Source of the DNA: Melastoma dodecandrum
Taxonomy: Eukaryota; Streptophyta; Magnoliopsida; Myrtales; Melastomataceae
Assembly: GCA_029817715.1 (NCBI GenBank)
Contig: JARUPY010000549.1
Coordinates: forward strand, 21,256-85,255
Direction: 5' to 3'
DNA: 64,000 bases
The notes under the pieces are model-generated. The model worked only from the letters and a program-made list of their open reading frames with translations. It searched no databases and was not told the DNA's origin. A program made the translations under genes and the position numbers. Below, piece after piece: positions 43,525 through 55,880 of the stretch (positions are counted from its first letter, which is position 1; the number at the start of each line of letters is the position of its first letter).

Positions 43525-44118
43525 TTAATCTCGAGGAGAAGGGAAGAGTTGCAAAAGCTTTGGCTCAGCATTTCTCGACATATTTCTTGGGGAAGGGTGC
43601 AGGTAGAACCTCTTCTCTGCGATGGCCTTCTCCTCTTCCAAACACAGGGAAGGCTTGTTGTAGAGGTCTCCGTTTAGTGGCGTTACTGGACTCAGAGCCT
43701 GCGGGGGGAAATCAAGCATGCTCGGTGATAACGCCTCTGGTGTCGCCGGAGTGAATCCGCCTCCCTGATTGCTGTACGCTGCCCAGCGAGCCACTGTGTT
43801 TAACACGAGATTGTTCTTGGGGTGGCTGTTCCTCCTCTCGTAAAGCTTGGAACCTCCTTGTCTTCTAGGATGAACCCCACCTCCCTTCGAGGAACGAGCT
43901 GGTAAGGAAGCTAGGATCGAGTCAGAGGCTCGGACAGAAGTCTCCGGCGATCCTGTTAGCAACTGCACGACTTGCTTGAAGGCCGCCCTGTCAGCCTGCA
44001 CGAAGCTCATTGGGGAGGGGGGGCCAACTTGTGTCCTGAAAACAGGCTTTGGGACGAGGGGCTGGGGAGCAACAGGAGTCTGCTGCAACACATTGAGGCC
44101 TTTCTCTGCACAACTCAT
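43525..44118 (-). CDS. VQ-motif protein (VQ4/13/19/33-like, MAP-kinase substrate type)
   Basis: A single exon of 197 aa starts MSCAEKGLNVLQQTP. The VQ signature is SFVQADRAAFKQVVQLLTG (FxxxVQxLTG, near residues 37-55), the surface that binds WRKY factors. Further family blocks follow: KLYERRNSHPKNNLVLN, GGGFTPATPEALSPSMLDFP, LSPVTPLN and EEEKAIAEKRFYLHPSPR, ending in PKLLQLFPSPRD. The many Ser-Pro/Thr-Pro sites are those phosphorylated by MPK3/MPK6 in the VQ4/VQ13 (MVQ) group. It should be a nuclear cofactor that restrains WRKY-driven defence genes. An upstream in-frame extension exists to 44337, but the conserved family start and the TATA-like site at 44222-44236 both favour 44118. The C-terminus is somewhat shortened. 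Confidence 0.92.
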   Translation of the reverse strand: MSCAEKGLNVLQQTPVAPQPLVPKPVFRTQVGPPSPMSFVQADRAAFKQVVQLLTGSPETSVRASDSILASLPARSSKGGGVHPRRQGGSKLYERRNSHPKNNLVLNTVARWAAYSNQGGGFTPATPEALSPSMLDFPPQALSPVTPLNGDLYNKPSLCLEEEKAIAEKRFYLHPSPRNMSRNAEPKLLQLFPSPRD

Positions 44119-44221
44119 TCTATAGCCGGCCTTGAAGGGAATGGATGGATCTTGCTTCCGGGAGTTGTTATTTCTTACAGACGGAGTTAGGAAGTGAGGT
44201 GAGGTGGGGAAGAAAGGCACG

Positions 44222-44236
44222 GATATATAAATAAAA
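44222..44236 (-). promoter_or_regulatory. Candidate TATA box of the VQ gene
   Basis: On the minus strand the sequence reads TTTATTTATATATCC, about 105-118 bases upstream of the start codon at 44118. Confidence 0.45.
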
Positions 44237-45105
44237 AGGGGACAAAGGGACGAGCGAAAAACGAGGTGACTCAAATAGAAAGTTGGGTGCTCGAATTCCG
44301 AATTAGAGTTAGATCGCAAATGTCGAGTTCTGATCATTTAAATAATTTTTGAATTTTTCGTTTGATGTTTGCTTTTTTAAAACCGATTTCGTTTGAAGTA
44401 ATCAAAATTTTTGTTTTGTTTTTTTAATCTTCCTTAGACTATTTTTCCACTTTTCCATCTCGTTTTTTCATCCATTTGCTCTTGAATTAACTCTAACTCT
44501 CTCTTCTACATTTTACAAACTTTTCAACCCCATTTTCATTTCCTTGACAAATCTCCCAAACACATAATGATAGACAGGGGAGGAAAACTCGAGAAAATTT
44601 CGGTTGACTTCGAGTAGATAATGTCTTTTTCTTCCTTTTCCCCCTTGTTTTTTTTATTTGCATCATGGAGGAAGAAAATGACAAGAAAAAAACCCAAATC
44701 ATGGCAAACAAGACCAAGTTTTTTTTTTTTTTTACCTTGTTTTTCCGGTGAATGACTGACTAGGCCGACTGGAAACAATGTCTCCGCATTGTCCAGATCC
44801 AAACGCTGACTTTTTCTGCGTTTACCCATGAAGCCTTTTGCTTCTTCTTTTCCTCCGCCATTTGCAGAAGACCCCATGCATCATTTTGTCTTTCCTAACA
44901 AGCACTAGATTAATTAGTAAGTCCGGGTAACCAAGGAAATTACAATACAATCTCCCATTTCATGGGTCGTTTCTCGATACACTGTTGTTTAATGATCTTC
45001 GGACATTGTTGTGTCTTTTTCTCACGCGATGACCGGACAGACTCGAACAATGGCAGGCCTTCCAGATGCTTCACCAGGGGTGAAGCGAAGAGAGCAACAG
45101 TGTGA
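44237..45105. other. Intergenic between VQ promoter and DRP5A 3' end
   Basis: T-rich DNA. A frame on the minus strand (44877-44536) opens MGSSANGGGKEEAKGFMGKR, but shows no known domain and ends in low-complexity lysine runs; I do not call it. Confidence 0.35.
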
Positions 45106-48100
45106 TCACAATGTCCGAGCTACGGACTTGAATTCCGCCAGGCATGATTGGAGCATCTTCTGGCGTTTCTGGAGGCTCTGCCTTTCGTTCTGGAGTGCTT
45201 CGATGGCTCCTGGCGCCATGAACATTTCCATGAACTTGTCGTCGCTCACAGCGAATAGATCCAGTCCCTGTGCCACCATTAGCCTCTCACGGCTGCAGCA
45301 ATGCACGAGAAAATGTACCACCATCACGAACGATTTAATGTACATGCTATGGCTCAAAAGCAGAAGACAAAAATACACTGGCAAGCTTGCCCTCATTAGT
45401 TTAGAAGACTAACCAAGGGGTCAAAAATCCAGCATTCAAAGCAGCAGTCACGCTCCTCTCTACGAAGACCTGCCGAATGCGGGCGAAATGCTGGGATGCA
45501 GAGAGACAGATTTCAGAGTATGCTGATCCTGATTTCAGAGCAGCATCGCCATTTCCAAATAGGAGTCCACCATTTTGAATTCTCAACTGTTCTGGATGTC
45601 TATTGTTACCCCCTATTCTTGAACTCCGTTTTCTGGGCCCAGCCTCTATGTAGTTTCCGGGTTCCTTCTTCAACACATTGATGGCTGGGTCGTTCGGCTG
45701 GTCTGGGGAAGGGGTTTCAGGGACAGTCATTTGGCTTTCTCGAAGGGCTTCTTTGCCCTCAGAACCTTTACCCGGCGTTACCTGCAGTTTCTTCTTTTCA
45801 GGTGGTATGTTCTCCTGGTCTGTCATTGCCTCATTAGAGGATGCCGCTTTATTGTCAGATAAATCGAGAAACAATGAACCAGCTGAATTTTGACTCATTC
45901 CAGCCGACGTGGCTGTGCTGAGACCAAATCCAGCTTCAAAGACATTCTCATAATCGACCTCTGAATATGCGCTAGTGGCAGAATGGAGGTGATGTTGGAC
46001 AAGCTGTTTGCATTCTTTAGAAATGTCCCTTATGAACCGATGGTAAGCCTGCCTTAAAGCCGCCTGAAACCCAATATAAGCATCAATCTTTCCAGATCCG
46101 TCTGCAAAAAGAGGGCAAGACAATATTTCTTTCAGAATATATAACATTTGCCAAATTCAAGGGAAGGATAATTGGTGACTGTCTTACAATTTGAGCCATG
46201 GTCACGACTTCTCTCCAATGCAATATCATACAAATTCATCAAAACGAAGGCAAGCCGATCACAAGCTGTGTCAAGAAGAGGGGCAAGCCACGACCTAGCT
46301 GCAGCTCTTGCAAGTTCTGCAGCCACCTCCGTCAAGCCTCTACCTCTACCACGTCCAGTGTGAGCAAGCAAAATATTGGCCACCTACCACAATTGGGCAG
46401 CATATGACACATGCTGATTCTTCCTCTACGACGAAATTGCTGAATGTGAATTTAAAGGAGATAACTCCTGATTACCTTTTCTCTTGAGAGAGGAGGACAC
46501 TTGATCGAATATGCAGCACAGCGAAACTCATGCATGACCCTTTCGAAAGCAGCTCCACCATAGAGTCGAAGATTGGCATTAGCAGGTTGGATATCTGCAG
46601 CAACACCAGGCCAGTTTCCAACACCACTTTGAACTTGCTCCTCCATCGATGTCTTTCCCCATTGCTCAGGGGCCGGATCAGCTGCTCCATCAATCAGGAT
46701 TCCCTGTATACTCAGAAAGACAGAAAGATCATTCAACCGCATTATGTTTTAAAATTTTTTCACTATGCAATACTTAAATCTCCAAGACCCCCTTTTTTCA
46801 TTCGTTGGGAATTACAATGGATCTCTCCATACCAGGTAAACTTCATAATTACTCACCAAATGATTACTGATGGCAGCTGCATACAACATTGCAGATCTTC
46901 TCAGCTGAGTGACATCAGAAGTAGCTTGTATCTTCGAGTCCATTCTGTTCAATTCACTAGAAACTTCACTGCAACGCTGCTCAAGCAAAGCTAGAGTGGC
47001 AGGTACAGCATCTTTGTATCTCCTCTGGAGTTCTGACTCCAAGTAATCTCGCAAACAACTAAAACCAATATAATCCTTGAATTTGTCTTCATCAAATCCT
47101 CCTTTGATGCCTTCACGGAGTTGATGCAAGACCTCCGAATCTACTTTCAAAATTTGACAGCGAAATTCCTCGTTTGATGTCGTTGTCCTGTCCTTTGGCA
47201 AGGCGACAAAATAGGGACGTGTATTCTCACCCAGATATCCGCTGGCACTCAAGTACCGATCCACCTCCCATCTATCAGTGAATTCCTGGGAATGTTCGAT
47301 CAAAATGCCAAAAGACACATAACTGATGTTTTTTTAAAATCAAAGTATTGTGAAGTCGTGCGGATGGGGAAAATGGAGATCCAGTCTAAAGCCTAAGTAC
47401 TGGGAATGCTAACAAATGAGCATGCAGCTAGTTATTCAGCCCCATGCAAGCAAAGATTGAACAAGGTGTCAGCATCTCGGCTTCAAAATATAGTACCTTG
47501 AGACGATTATCAAACTTAGAAACAACAATGATTGTCCTTCTGAAACTCGGATCAATTTCACGAATTGTGTCCAACCACAGGGAGGAACACCATTCTACAC
47601 TGCTTTGCTGCAGGAACAAAAGAATCCTGTGTGGGGGACTAGCCAGGGACTTCACCATGGAAAGAATCTCATCAGGTGTGTCGTCCGGCTCACCCTTCTT
47701 TGCCTGCAGCATATGTGGGGACTAGTCATTCCGAAAATCTACTCCCATGACATTGTGAGTCCAAATCTCGAGAATCAAGGTAAGCCAATCAAACCTTGAG
47801 AACAAAGCCCGGTGTGTCGATAATGGTGATATTAGGGCAGTGAGCATATTCAGCTCTCATCACAATCGGCTTCGCTGACACTGCCATCTTCGCCTTCATA
47901 AGCAGTGCGTCTGTTCGAGACTTGATTATATCAGCAATGGTGGATGCTGAAACTACAGGACTCCCGTATTCCTCAGAATCCTCCTCCTAAAATGGGACCC
48001 GTAAAAAATCAAGCCTTGAAAAATAGACGAATCGGAGAATCGGAGATCACAACAGGAAAAGGAAAAGCAGGCAGCATTCTTCAGAACCTGAAACCGACAG

Positions 48101-48402
48101 CGAGGCTCAAGGGCAGAAGCGTCATGGACCATCTGTAGGATGAGGGGCCGGCGAGTGCCCATCTCGACCTCACGGACATTGAAGCGGAAGCCTAGGAGTG
48201 CCTCCAGTAGGGAGCTTTTGCCGTCAGATTGCCCACCAACAGCCACGATCTCAGGGATGGGGAGTTTCTCCCCGAAGGCAACAGCGGCGGCCTGGAGGCG
48301 GTTGTAGGCCTCGAAGCGGGAGTTCGATGGATCCGGCTTGGATCTCTGAGGGCGCTTCGTGGTGGACGACGAAGTCCTGGACGGTGTCGTTAGAGACGCC
48401 AT
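45106..48402 (-). CDS. DRP5A: Dynamin-related protein 5A (DRP5A)
   Basis: Eight exons on the minus strand, 48402-48088, 47986-47795, 47703-47497, 47285-46857, 46703-46476, 46383-46188, 46101-45414 and 45292-45106, give 813 aa. GTPase motifs are complete: G1 AVGGQSDGKSSLLEAL, G2 in EMGTRRPL, G3 TIIDTPGFVL and G4 VVSKFD. Downstream are the dynamin middle/stalk region (EVDRYLSASGYLGENTRP, LRDYLESELQRRY), LYGGAAFERVMHEFRC, and a long C-terminal part with DQENIPPEKK, TVPETPSPDQP and ASQHFARIRQVFVERSVT. It lacks a PH domain. The sequence follows DRP5A closely along its length, rather than the chloroplast-division paralogue ARC5/DRP5B. Plant DRP5A acts at the cell plate in cytokinesis. The start at 48402 gives the short Ser/Thr/Pro-rich N-terminus expected. 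Confidence 0.95.
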
Positions 48403-48786
48403 CGATAGAGAGGGAGAGACAGATTTTCTTGAAATTTGATTTTTTTGAACGCGGCAAGAGAGAGGGAGGAGAGAACCGTTGGGAAGTAGGGCTTCTTTAT
48501 TGGGCCTGGTCCATCTTGTCGGACTACGTTCACTTGGGCCGGACCTTGAAATGGGCCTCATTTAATCAACCATGTCATTGTTTTCTTCCTCACCAGCTAA
48601 ACATATTTATATATATATTAATCTATTTTGTATATATATTTATATATAAATCTCTAAAAATGTCAAAAACTTGGTTGTATGTATGTCCAAGCAACTGCCC
48701 TCATCTCTGCTGTATCAGTTTTCCACCACGCCCCAATTCTTCGGCATCAGCACACCATCTTTTATCTCTGGTAGGACAACTGGGTA
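48403..48786. other. Intergenic: DRP5A promoter and SPA 3' UTR
   Basis: Only 384 bases separate the SPA stop from the DRP5A start (both minus strand). An AT-only stretch near 48603-48652 (TATATATA) may hold promoter or polyadenylation signals. Confidence 0.4.
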
Positions 48787-51700
48787 TCATACCATTTCAA
48801 GGATTTTGATGTTCCCGGAGGAGTTGGCGGCGACCAAGGTCGAGGACTGACCCCGCCAACACACAGAAGAGATGAACTGCGTGGGGTCATCCGCTTCGGG
48901 ACTGGAAAGTGGGTCCGGGCTGTTAAATTTGAAGGATAGTGCAGGCATCGGGAAAGCCTTGTGGTATACAAATACCTGTAGGAGGAAACCCGGGTTAGGC
49001 AACCAGAGTTGGCGAAATTTCAATAAAAAGCCGGGAGCGAACTCTGGAGGTGATCCAGGAACTGTCCAGAAGAAGATAATTCAAGTCATGACAGTTGTGG
49101 GGAAAGATACGGAATTACCTCATTTGTTTCGGAACCTGTGGCGATGTAGCCATCAGACACTGACAGTCCCACAAAATTCTGAAAGAAGAGGGCACAAATG
49201 AAGAAAATCAATGCTAACTCCCGCGGATGCATTTCAAGGAAAGAACGATAGTGACGGAAATTTCCACAAGATCTCTGTACCTTGACATTCGTGTGACCAG
49301 TAAATGACTGAAGCGGAGTCTCAATAACCCGAGATATGCCCCCAGATAGATCCCATAGCTTTAGAGTATTATCAGTGGATGCAGATACGATTGTTGCTGG
49401 ATCTAAGAACTTGACGTAACTGACAGTCTTACTGTGACCAACCATTGTGCACAGAGGAACTTTGAAATTTCGAAGATCATAGTAGTATATCTTATGATCA
49501 GCAGAACCGAATGCAAGTGAACGACCAGAATCCGAAGGAAAATGAACACTGCAAACATTGGCCTTTGTTTTGATTGTGCCAATACTCACTCCCTGCAGTA
49601 GGAAACAATGTAAGAAAGAACGACTTGTTATGCATGCTTTAAAATTTACGCATTGCAACAAACCAGAAGACTGTAGTACGTTTAGTTTCAAAGCTGACAT
49701 CCACCAAGTGCAAGAATATAATTGCCTGATTGATACTCCAGAGCTTGACAGAGCCATCATCGCTTCCACTAGCCAACAGCGTAGGGTCGGCTGGAGAGAA
49801 GTCGATGGACCAAACTCGCTTTTCATGTTCTCTCATTTCCATGAGTACCTGACATCTTGTGACATCCCAGACCTGAATAGTAAGAAAGAACAAACTTTTT
49901 ACTTACATCTTGGTGCAACGAGAGGACACGGGCAAACAGGAGAAGACAAAGGGGACAGCGACAGGCCTGTACAATGCCTTCAAGGTTACTAGATGCAATC
50001 TGACTTTTGATGTAAGTGTTCCAGCATATGCTGCTAAGCTTTGATCTGCTCGCCATTTCAACGACTGGATAGTGAATATCGCGATCCTGATTCAAAATCG
50101 GATCACATTCGAAAACCTTTATCTTTTTGTTCACCCCAGCCGTGGCAAAGAACTCTCCATCTCTATCAAAGCTCAGGGAGCACACTAAGTTGGAAGAGTT
50201 TAGCAGATCCCCTTGCTTCAAGTCTGCTTTCACTTTTAACCGACTAAACGATAGATACTTGCACAAACCTTCCAAAAAGGGCTGTATCCATCCACTCCTT
50301 TTAATTTCACTATGCTGGTCTTTGGATGCAGAATTGTTGGCTGAACTCCTTTCAGTCATTACTACAGAACCTCTGCCTTCGCTGCTCAAAGGTGAAAATC
50401 TGGCAAGTGGTCTCCCAGAAGACTTGAAAGACCGGTACCGTGTCAAGAAGTACGCTGCCTCTAACTTGCTAAAGTTCTTCATCAATCTAGAGTTTCTTGA
50501 GTGAAAGCTCTCTTCTTTCTCGCTGCGACTGTGAGAAGCTTGACTGGGATCCAGACCAAGGAATCGATCTTCAGTACCATGGAAGAATAGATCTGGACGG
50601 ACCCGTTTTTTGGACCCCATTGTGGTCAGGTCATTGATGTCACCTGACGTTTGTGCAAGTAGACTCGAATCTGCAAGCTCATTCTTTCCCGGTTCTAAGC
50701 TTGGGGTCGCCTTTTTCTTTAGAATTGTCTGCTGCTTTGACACCTCTTCCACATCCATAAACAGAAGAGAGACGGTATCCTGCAGCTTATCAGCAACTTC
50801 TTGCTTTTTCTGTTGCATCAGCAATAGAAATTCCAGCAACAATTCCTCTTCTTCAATTTTCTCTTTGAGCTCTATTGCAGCTTCACGTTCTTCCAGATTA
50901 TCCCTTGGTTCATTAAGAAACTGACTCTGGAGCAACTCACTGCAATAAAATGACATTTTTATGATATTAAGAACAAAAAGACAAGCTCATCAATGCCAGC
51001 AGAAGAATGAGGAAATACTCGAGGATAAAGACATGGTTACAACAGCCAAGATTTTTTCTCAACAGGAGGGGAAGGATGAAGAGGTAGGGTAGACTACTTT
51101 ATTATTAGTATCAAGAATGATGGTCCATTGGACTTATAGATAAAAGCATTGTCATTCTATCTAACTTTTTCAAAACCCAGGCTCAATGGCACCAAATTCG
51201 TCAAGCAAGCATTTTTCATATTCTACTATACAAAACGTATTCAGTAAGAACAAATTAAAGCTTTCAAGTGGGAAAAACTTAGAAAATTCATCTCACTTTA
51301 AACCCTTATAAAGCAGGCAATTAATTGGTTTTGATTTGTGTTAAACAAAAATCAAATCTTCCAACAATGGTATTGCCATGTCCACCTATCAGCGCACAGA
51401 TGCCTTTTCTTCTTTTTAGTTTTTTTAAGCCACTTCCATGTTAACCATCGCGTAAACCGCACAAAGCAAAGCGATTAACCGAGCAAAACTCGAATATTTC
51501 ACTTACAGAATGATAGTCAATCATTTTAAGATGACGTCGCAAAGGAATAAATTTATGAGAACCCTGGTTGTTTAACAAGTTTAATTCTTCAGCACTTAAA
51601 ATCTGAGCGGGGAAGATAAGGTATACACCTATAATTCATCATCACAAAAGAATAATAACCTCATCACTGGTCTGCTGCTGGGCTCTGGATGCAGTAACCA

Positions 51701-52797
51701 TAAACAAAAAGAAGCTTTTTTAGGCCACTTCAGCAACAACTGAGGAGGAAGAACACGATGTCTGAGACTGGACATGGTTCGACGCTTTTCTTCGCTTGAG
51801 CTAAATGGGCAAAATAACTTGCCGAAAAATAAAAAACACTGAAAAAGTTAGATACACAGAGATGTTTACTGCGTGTGAATGTGGACAATCTTGAAATAGC
51901 ACAATTGATAAAACTGTAAAAGTGCATGCTAACCTCAAAAAGGAGTACCCCGAGACGGTAGATATCCGATGCACAGGAACTAGGAGATCCGGCTGCTTCC
52001 TCAGGACTAGTGTACCAGCCTGTCTCCATTGTCAAAACCTGCTTCATTGGAAAAGATTGAGCCTTCTCGACTGCTTGCTCAACATTGCTACTGGCACTAA
52101 CTTTATGATTGCCGCTGTCTCTGATTAACGAACCTTGTGTTGGACAAACAGAGCTTGAGTGCATGCCACTACTGCCTGATAGGGCATTACTCGCTGTTTT
52201 TTCCGACTGTAAAGCTTCATTTCTCAATCTTCCTCTTCGCGGCCGTTCATGCGGCAAGGAAGACGATTCATGATTTGCGTCGGTTCGACTATTCAACCCA
52301 TCCTCTGAGGAGTCAGATCCAGATTCCGAACAAGATGCAGATTCTATGAAGGAAACGCAGTTGAATGAGGACATCACGAAGCAAGAAGGACGAACATTTT
52401 GTACAACCACCCCTTGTGAATGGGCCTCATTGACAATCTCCACTATCTGCATGAATATATGCAAACACTCGAGCTCATCGACCAGCCTCTCCGGCTTATC
52501 CAACCACTGCCTCAAGCTGACATCATCCCACTCTAAAGCACAGGAGTAAGGGTTTACCGTAGCCTCCTCCCCATAGTCATGCGCATACCCCAATGCCTTC
52601 CTAGTGTTTTCCACGGACGCAGAATCCAGTCGCTCCCTCGCCTTCCTAAGCCCAACAAAGTCCTGATGGGACTCCGTTAAGGGATCAAACCTTTCCGAAT
52701 GAAATGACCTAAAATTCCTCTCCGAGACACCAGGGATGTCGAATCCCCTAGAGCTACCCCCAGAATTCTGCCAAGCAGAATCAGAAGAACCTTCCAT
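48787..52797 (-). CDS. SUPPRESSOR OF PHYA-105-like protein (SPA3/SPA4 type)
   Basis: Seven coding exons on the minus strand, 52797-51934, 51817-51660, 50939-49967, 49872-49726, 49592-49281, 49178-49119 and 48975-48787, give 900 aa. The start is [15 protein letters not shown] degenerate kinase-like region follows ([53 protein letters not shown]). Next is a coiled coil ([20 protein letters not shown]) and then WD40 repeats ([79 protein letters not shown]), ending in [12 protein letters not shown] proteins partner COP1 in the CUL4 ubiquitin ligase that destroys HY5 and CO and represses photomorphogenesis in the dark. The short N-terminus places it with SPA3/4. Introns 3 and 4 appear to use GC donors. 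Confidence 0.94.
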
Positions 52798-53280
52798 TGC
52801 TATCCACCTAGGGTAAGAGTAGCACAGTGCCTGCGACACAAGCATCCAGTAAAAGGACCACAAGCACCCCCCTTAAATTCCAACATTAGCGTTATCATGC
52901 GCTTAAGGCAAATGCTTGAGCTAGAAACCCCAACAAACCAACTTCCACGTCCCCTCAAACTTAATGATCTATCTACCTCCCCAACAGAAATCACCTGCAA
53001 GAAACCAAAATACTTAGAAAGTATACAAACTCCAGCAAATCCTCAGACCGACATCTTCCACTTCAAGCTACATCCAAGCACACGAGGAGCAAGTATCACA
53101 CAGATAAAGGAAGCAGCAAGGGTTACCTAGCTGTAAACTGGTCCAACAACAAGGCCGATACTTTCAACCCCTATCCAATAATAACAGTGACTGTAGAAGG
53201 TCCAGCACAAGGGTCTGAAAGAGAGAGAGAGAGAGGGAGGGAGGGAGCTTGGGAGAGTGAGAGAAGGAAGGGATGGGAGG
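52798..53280 (-). other. 5' UTR and proximal promoter of the SPA gene
   Basis: The leader upstream of 52797 contains a candidate 5' UTR intron (acceptor-like sequence near 52810; TACCTAG donor-like region near 53125 on the plus strand). A GA-rich tract at 53218-53275 probably marks the transcription start area. Confidence 0.4.
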
Positions 53281-55459
53281 GGAGAGGAGACCAAAGCCAA
53301 CTTCCACCTCAGAAATGGGAATTTGATCTTAAATATATGCGCTTTCAGTCCCAGCTAGGCTAACTTGGAAGAGAACCACACAATCCAAAACACGCAATAG
53401 AAATAAACTTTAATTGCAAACCCCCTCCCCCTCCCATCGCAGGCTCTCCTCAGCCTCACAAATCCCCTCGACCCTTCACTCCTCACCCCCCCCCCCCCGA
53501 ACACACGAAGGAACAAAAAAAGACCACCATCCCCACATTTCTCACACACCCAAAAAACAAGCATAACTCCAAAAAACCACCACCCCACAACGCCAAAAAG
53601 CGTCACCCATGTATTAAAAGATATATATATATATATCAAGGAAGCCACCATTCCCCGCATGCCATCTGCCCTCTCTTCTCTTCCCTTCCCTCCCCACCCT
53701 TTCTGGGTCCCAAAACCCTGAATTGAAAGAGGGGCGACGACTGCCCGAATCACTCCGCAAAGGGAAGACGGGACCCTGTATTCTTCCCCCATATTAATTT
53801 TTTACCGTTTTGGGATCGGGACTACGCGGCGCGAAGGTGACCTCAAAGTAGCGGATTTTTTATATCGAGGAATGAAAGCCCAAAGAAACTCGGGATATTA
53901 TAATGTAGTAAAATCAACATCGTCCTATCTATGTGGTCCAAAAGGCGCGTGCTGATGGGATTAGGACAAAAGGAAAGGAAGGAGGCGGTTTTTACTTTCG
54001 TTCCGGCGGCCAAAACAAAACAGCGTGTCCTAAAATCTCCACCGTTTCCACCAACTTGGAGTGGATTTGGATAAAGAAAGTTGGGTTTGGAGATGGGCAT
54101 GAAAGATGGGGGGGGAGATGAGTTTAGTTCTTTGTATTTGATCCATAGATTGATTTGAACCATCAAAAACTACGTGTGAATAAAATATTATTCCGACGAT
54201 TAAAATAATCGGGGGGCAAAGGGATGGATGTGATTGCATCGGGAGATACTAAAAGAATCCAATCAACGCCCACGTTTTGAAGAAGTTAGTTTAATCGATA
54301 GCCGTGAGACGATGTCGTCAGTGCTTTTGTTTGGCGTAAACGTAATGCTTTCGTTATTTGTGTCTCTGAACCTTAAACATAAGCCCATGTCCTGGAAAGG
54401 GCCTTCCTTAGTTGGGCCTCTGCTTTCTTTGATGGAAACTTCTTCTTACCATCTCCATTTGAATCGACTTTGATGATATCAGTTTTGATAGATTCAGGGT
54501 CGCCGTTTGACGCCCTTTTGCCAGGATCTCAGCAGAAGAAGCAAGCGCCGTTAAAAGATCTCCAGGAGCCTCACCTACCAGCAATCGAGTCTCCTTTGTT
54601 TCCCATGTCAACTATGAGTAGGGCTTCTTTACAGATATGAGCATGCTTGAATGGTACAAGTCATCTATCTCATCACACGATGTTTGTCTTCAATAATCAT
54701 GAGAACTTTCACAGTGATTGCTGGGACAAATATTCCGTGTCCACCATGGTTGATCAGGATATGTACTACTGTTGAATTTGGACACATCTTATCCAAAACC
54801 CTCATTACCACTTCTTCTAACTTAGATAACTAATATGCAAATGTAGGAACTTTCCATAGGTGAAGCACATATTGATGGGGTGTGAGTTGTCCATATGCCA
54901 CCAATAAAGATTGCGCTTCAGTTTGTCGAGTGCCAACAAGCACTTCAGAATTCCTTTCATTTACTACTATAATCTCGTCAGTCTCAGCCATTCTGCCCAT
55001 TCTGAAATTTTACTTCATGAATTAAAATGACTCATATCTATGAGAGACAATTTAGAAATAACAAAAAATTTTAATTCTTTGGACTCGATCAAGTTCTAAA
55101 TAAAAATACTAAAAGTTAATCCGTCTCGAGTAGCATGTGTAAACGAGTCATGCCACTTGTAATAACTTTTTTGCCCTTTTTTGCTTTGTCGTAGGAATTT
55201 GATGTCGGCCTTTTCTATGTCAAGTGAATATTTGTGTTCTTGTTTAATTCTGGGAGGCTATTGCCTTGATATTTTTCTTTTTCATTGATTCACACAGTGT
55301 CGCTTCGCCTTTAATGTACTTGGTGACGTCAACCTCTACATCGGCATCCATTTTGGTAAATTGTCACCCGACGTCTCTCTAAGGACCATGTCATAAGTAG
55401 TCTCTCATTCAGACAGTTTGTATAGATTCTTGAATATTTCACCATGCAGTTTCTTTCTT
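53281..55459. other. Intergenic upstream of SPA; no gene recognised
   Basis: C-rich and AT-rich stretches, a (TA)n run at 53621-53636, and then about 1.2 kb (54230-55459) that may belong to the degraded retroelement to its right, since its composition is similar. No motif is readable in it. Confidence 0.3.
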
Positions 55460-55880
55460 AGGCCTTAATGAAGAGCATTTTGAGCTAAAGTGACTAACTC
55501 ACGCTCAGAAAAGATAGTAGTACATGTCATCCTAGCTTTTATGAATCTAGTTGAAAGTTACTTCAACCACTTCCCAAGTTGTTGCCTCGTTCAAGTCATA
55601 TCTACAATGGTTACAGGTGGCTCAAGGCGATCGAAAGTCTACAAAAATTGGGACAAACATACCAAGAGAGTGCTTGACTAGTGAGAGAGTTTAGGAAATC
55701 GTTGGCTGCCACTTCTCTCATCTGCATAGTGAATCGAGCAACATATTATGCATGAGTCATCTTATCCACCCCAGAGAGATGAGTAAAGTCAATCACTCGA
55801 TACCCCCTTCCATGTGGATGATCCTTGTTAATAATATATTGGGGATAAGGTGATCTGTAGAAGGTCATTATTTCGTCTCT
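55460..55880 (-). mobile_element. Ty3/gypsy-like retrotransposon gag relic
   Basis: Minus-strand reading gives pieces of a plant gypsy Gag: SPYPQYIINKDHPHGRGY, RVIDFTHLSGVDKMTHA, stop, then YVARFTMQMREVAANDFLNS and LTSQALSWYV, followed by a degraded stretch. The pattern RPYP..I....P.G....DF..FSG..K...HVARF...LNSL...A..WY is typical of plant gypsy Gag. Stops and frameshifts are frequent. I cannot find LTRs, so the boundaries of the element (perhaps 54230-56640) are unknown. Confidence 0.55.

Noticed and set aside
44536..44877. Minus-strand frame MGSSANGGGKEEAKGF as a small gene
   Set aside because: No domain, low-complexity lysine runs, and no splice or conservation evidence.
49889..49922. 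GTAAGT near the end of SPA intron 3 as the true donor
   Set aside because: It would leave an intron of 34 bases, below the plant minimum, and would insert about 20 unconserved residues into a WD40 blade.
51700..51730. A one-base deletion in the SPA exon at an A/T run
   Set aside because: Counting across the line break gives six A residues on the coding strand, so [11 protein letters not shown] reads in frame.
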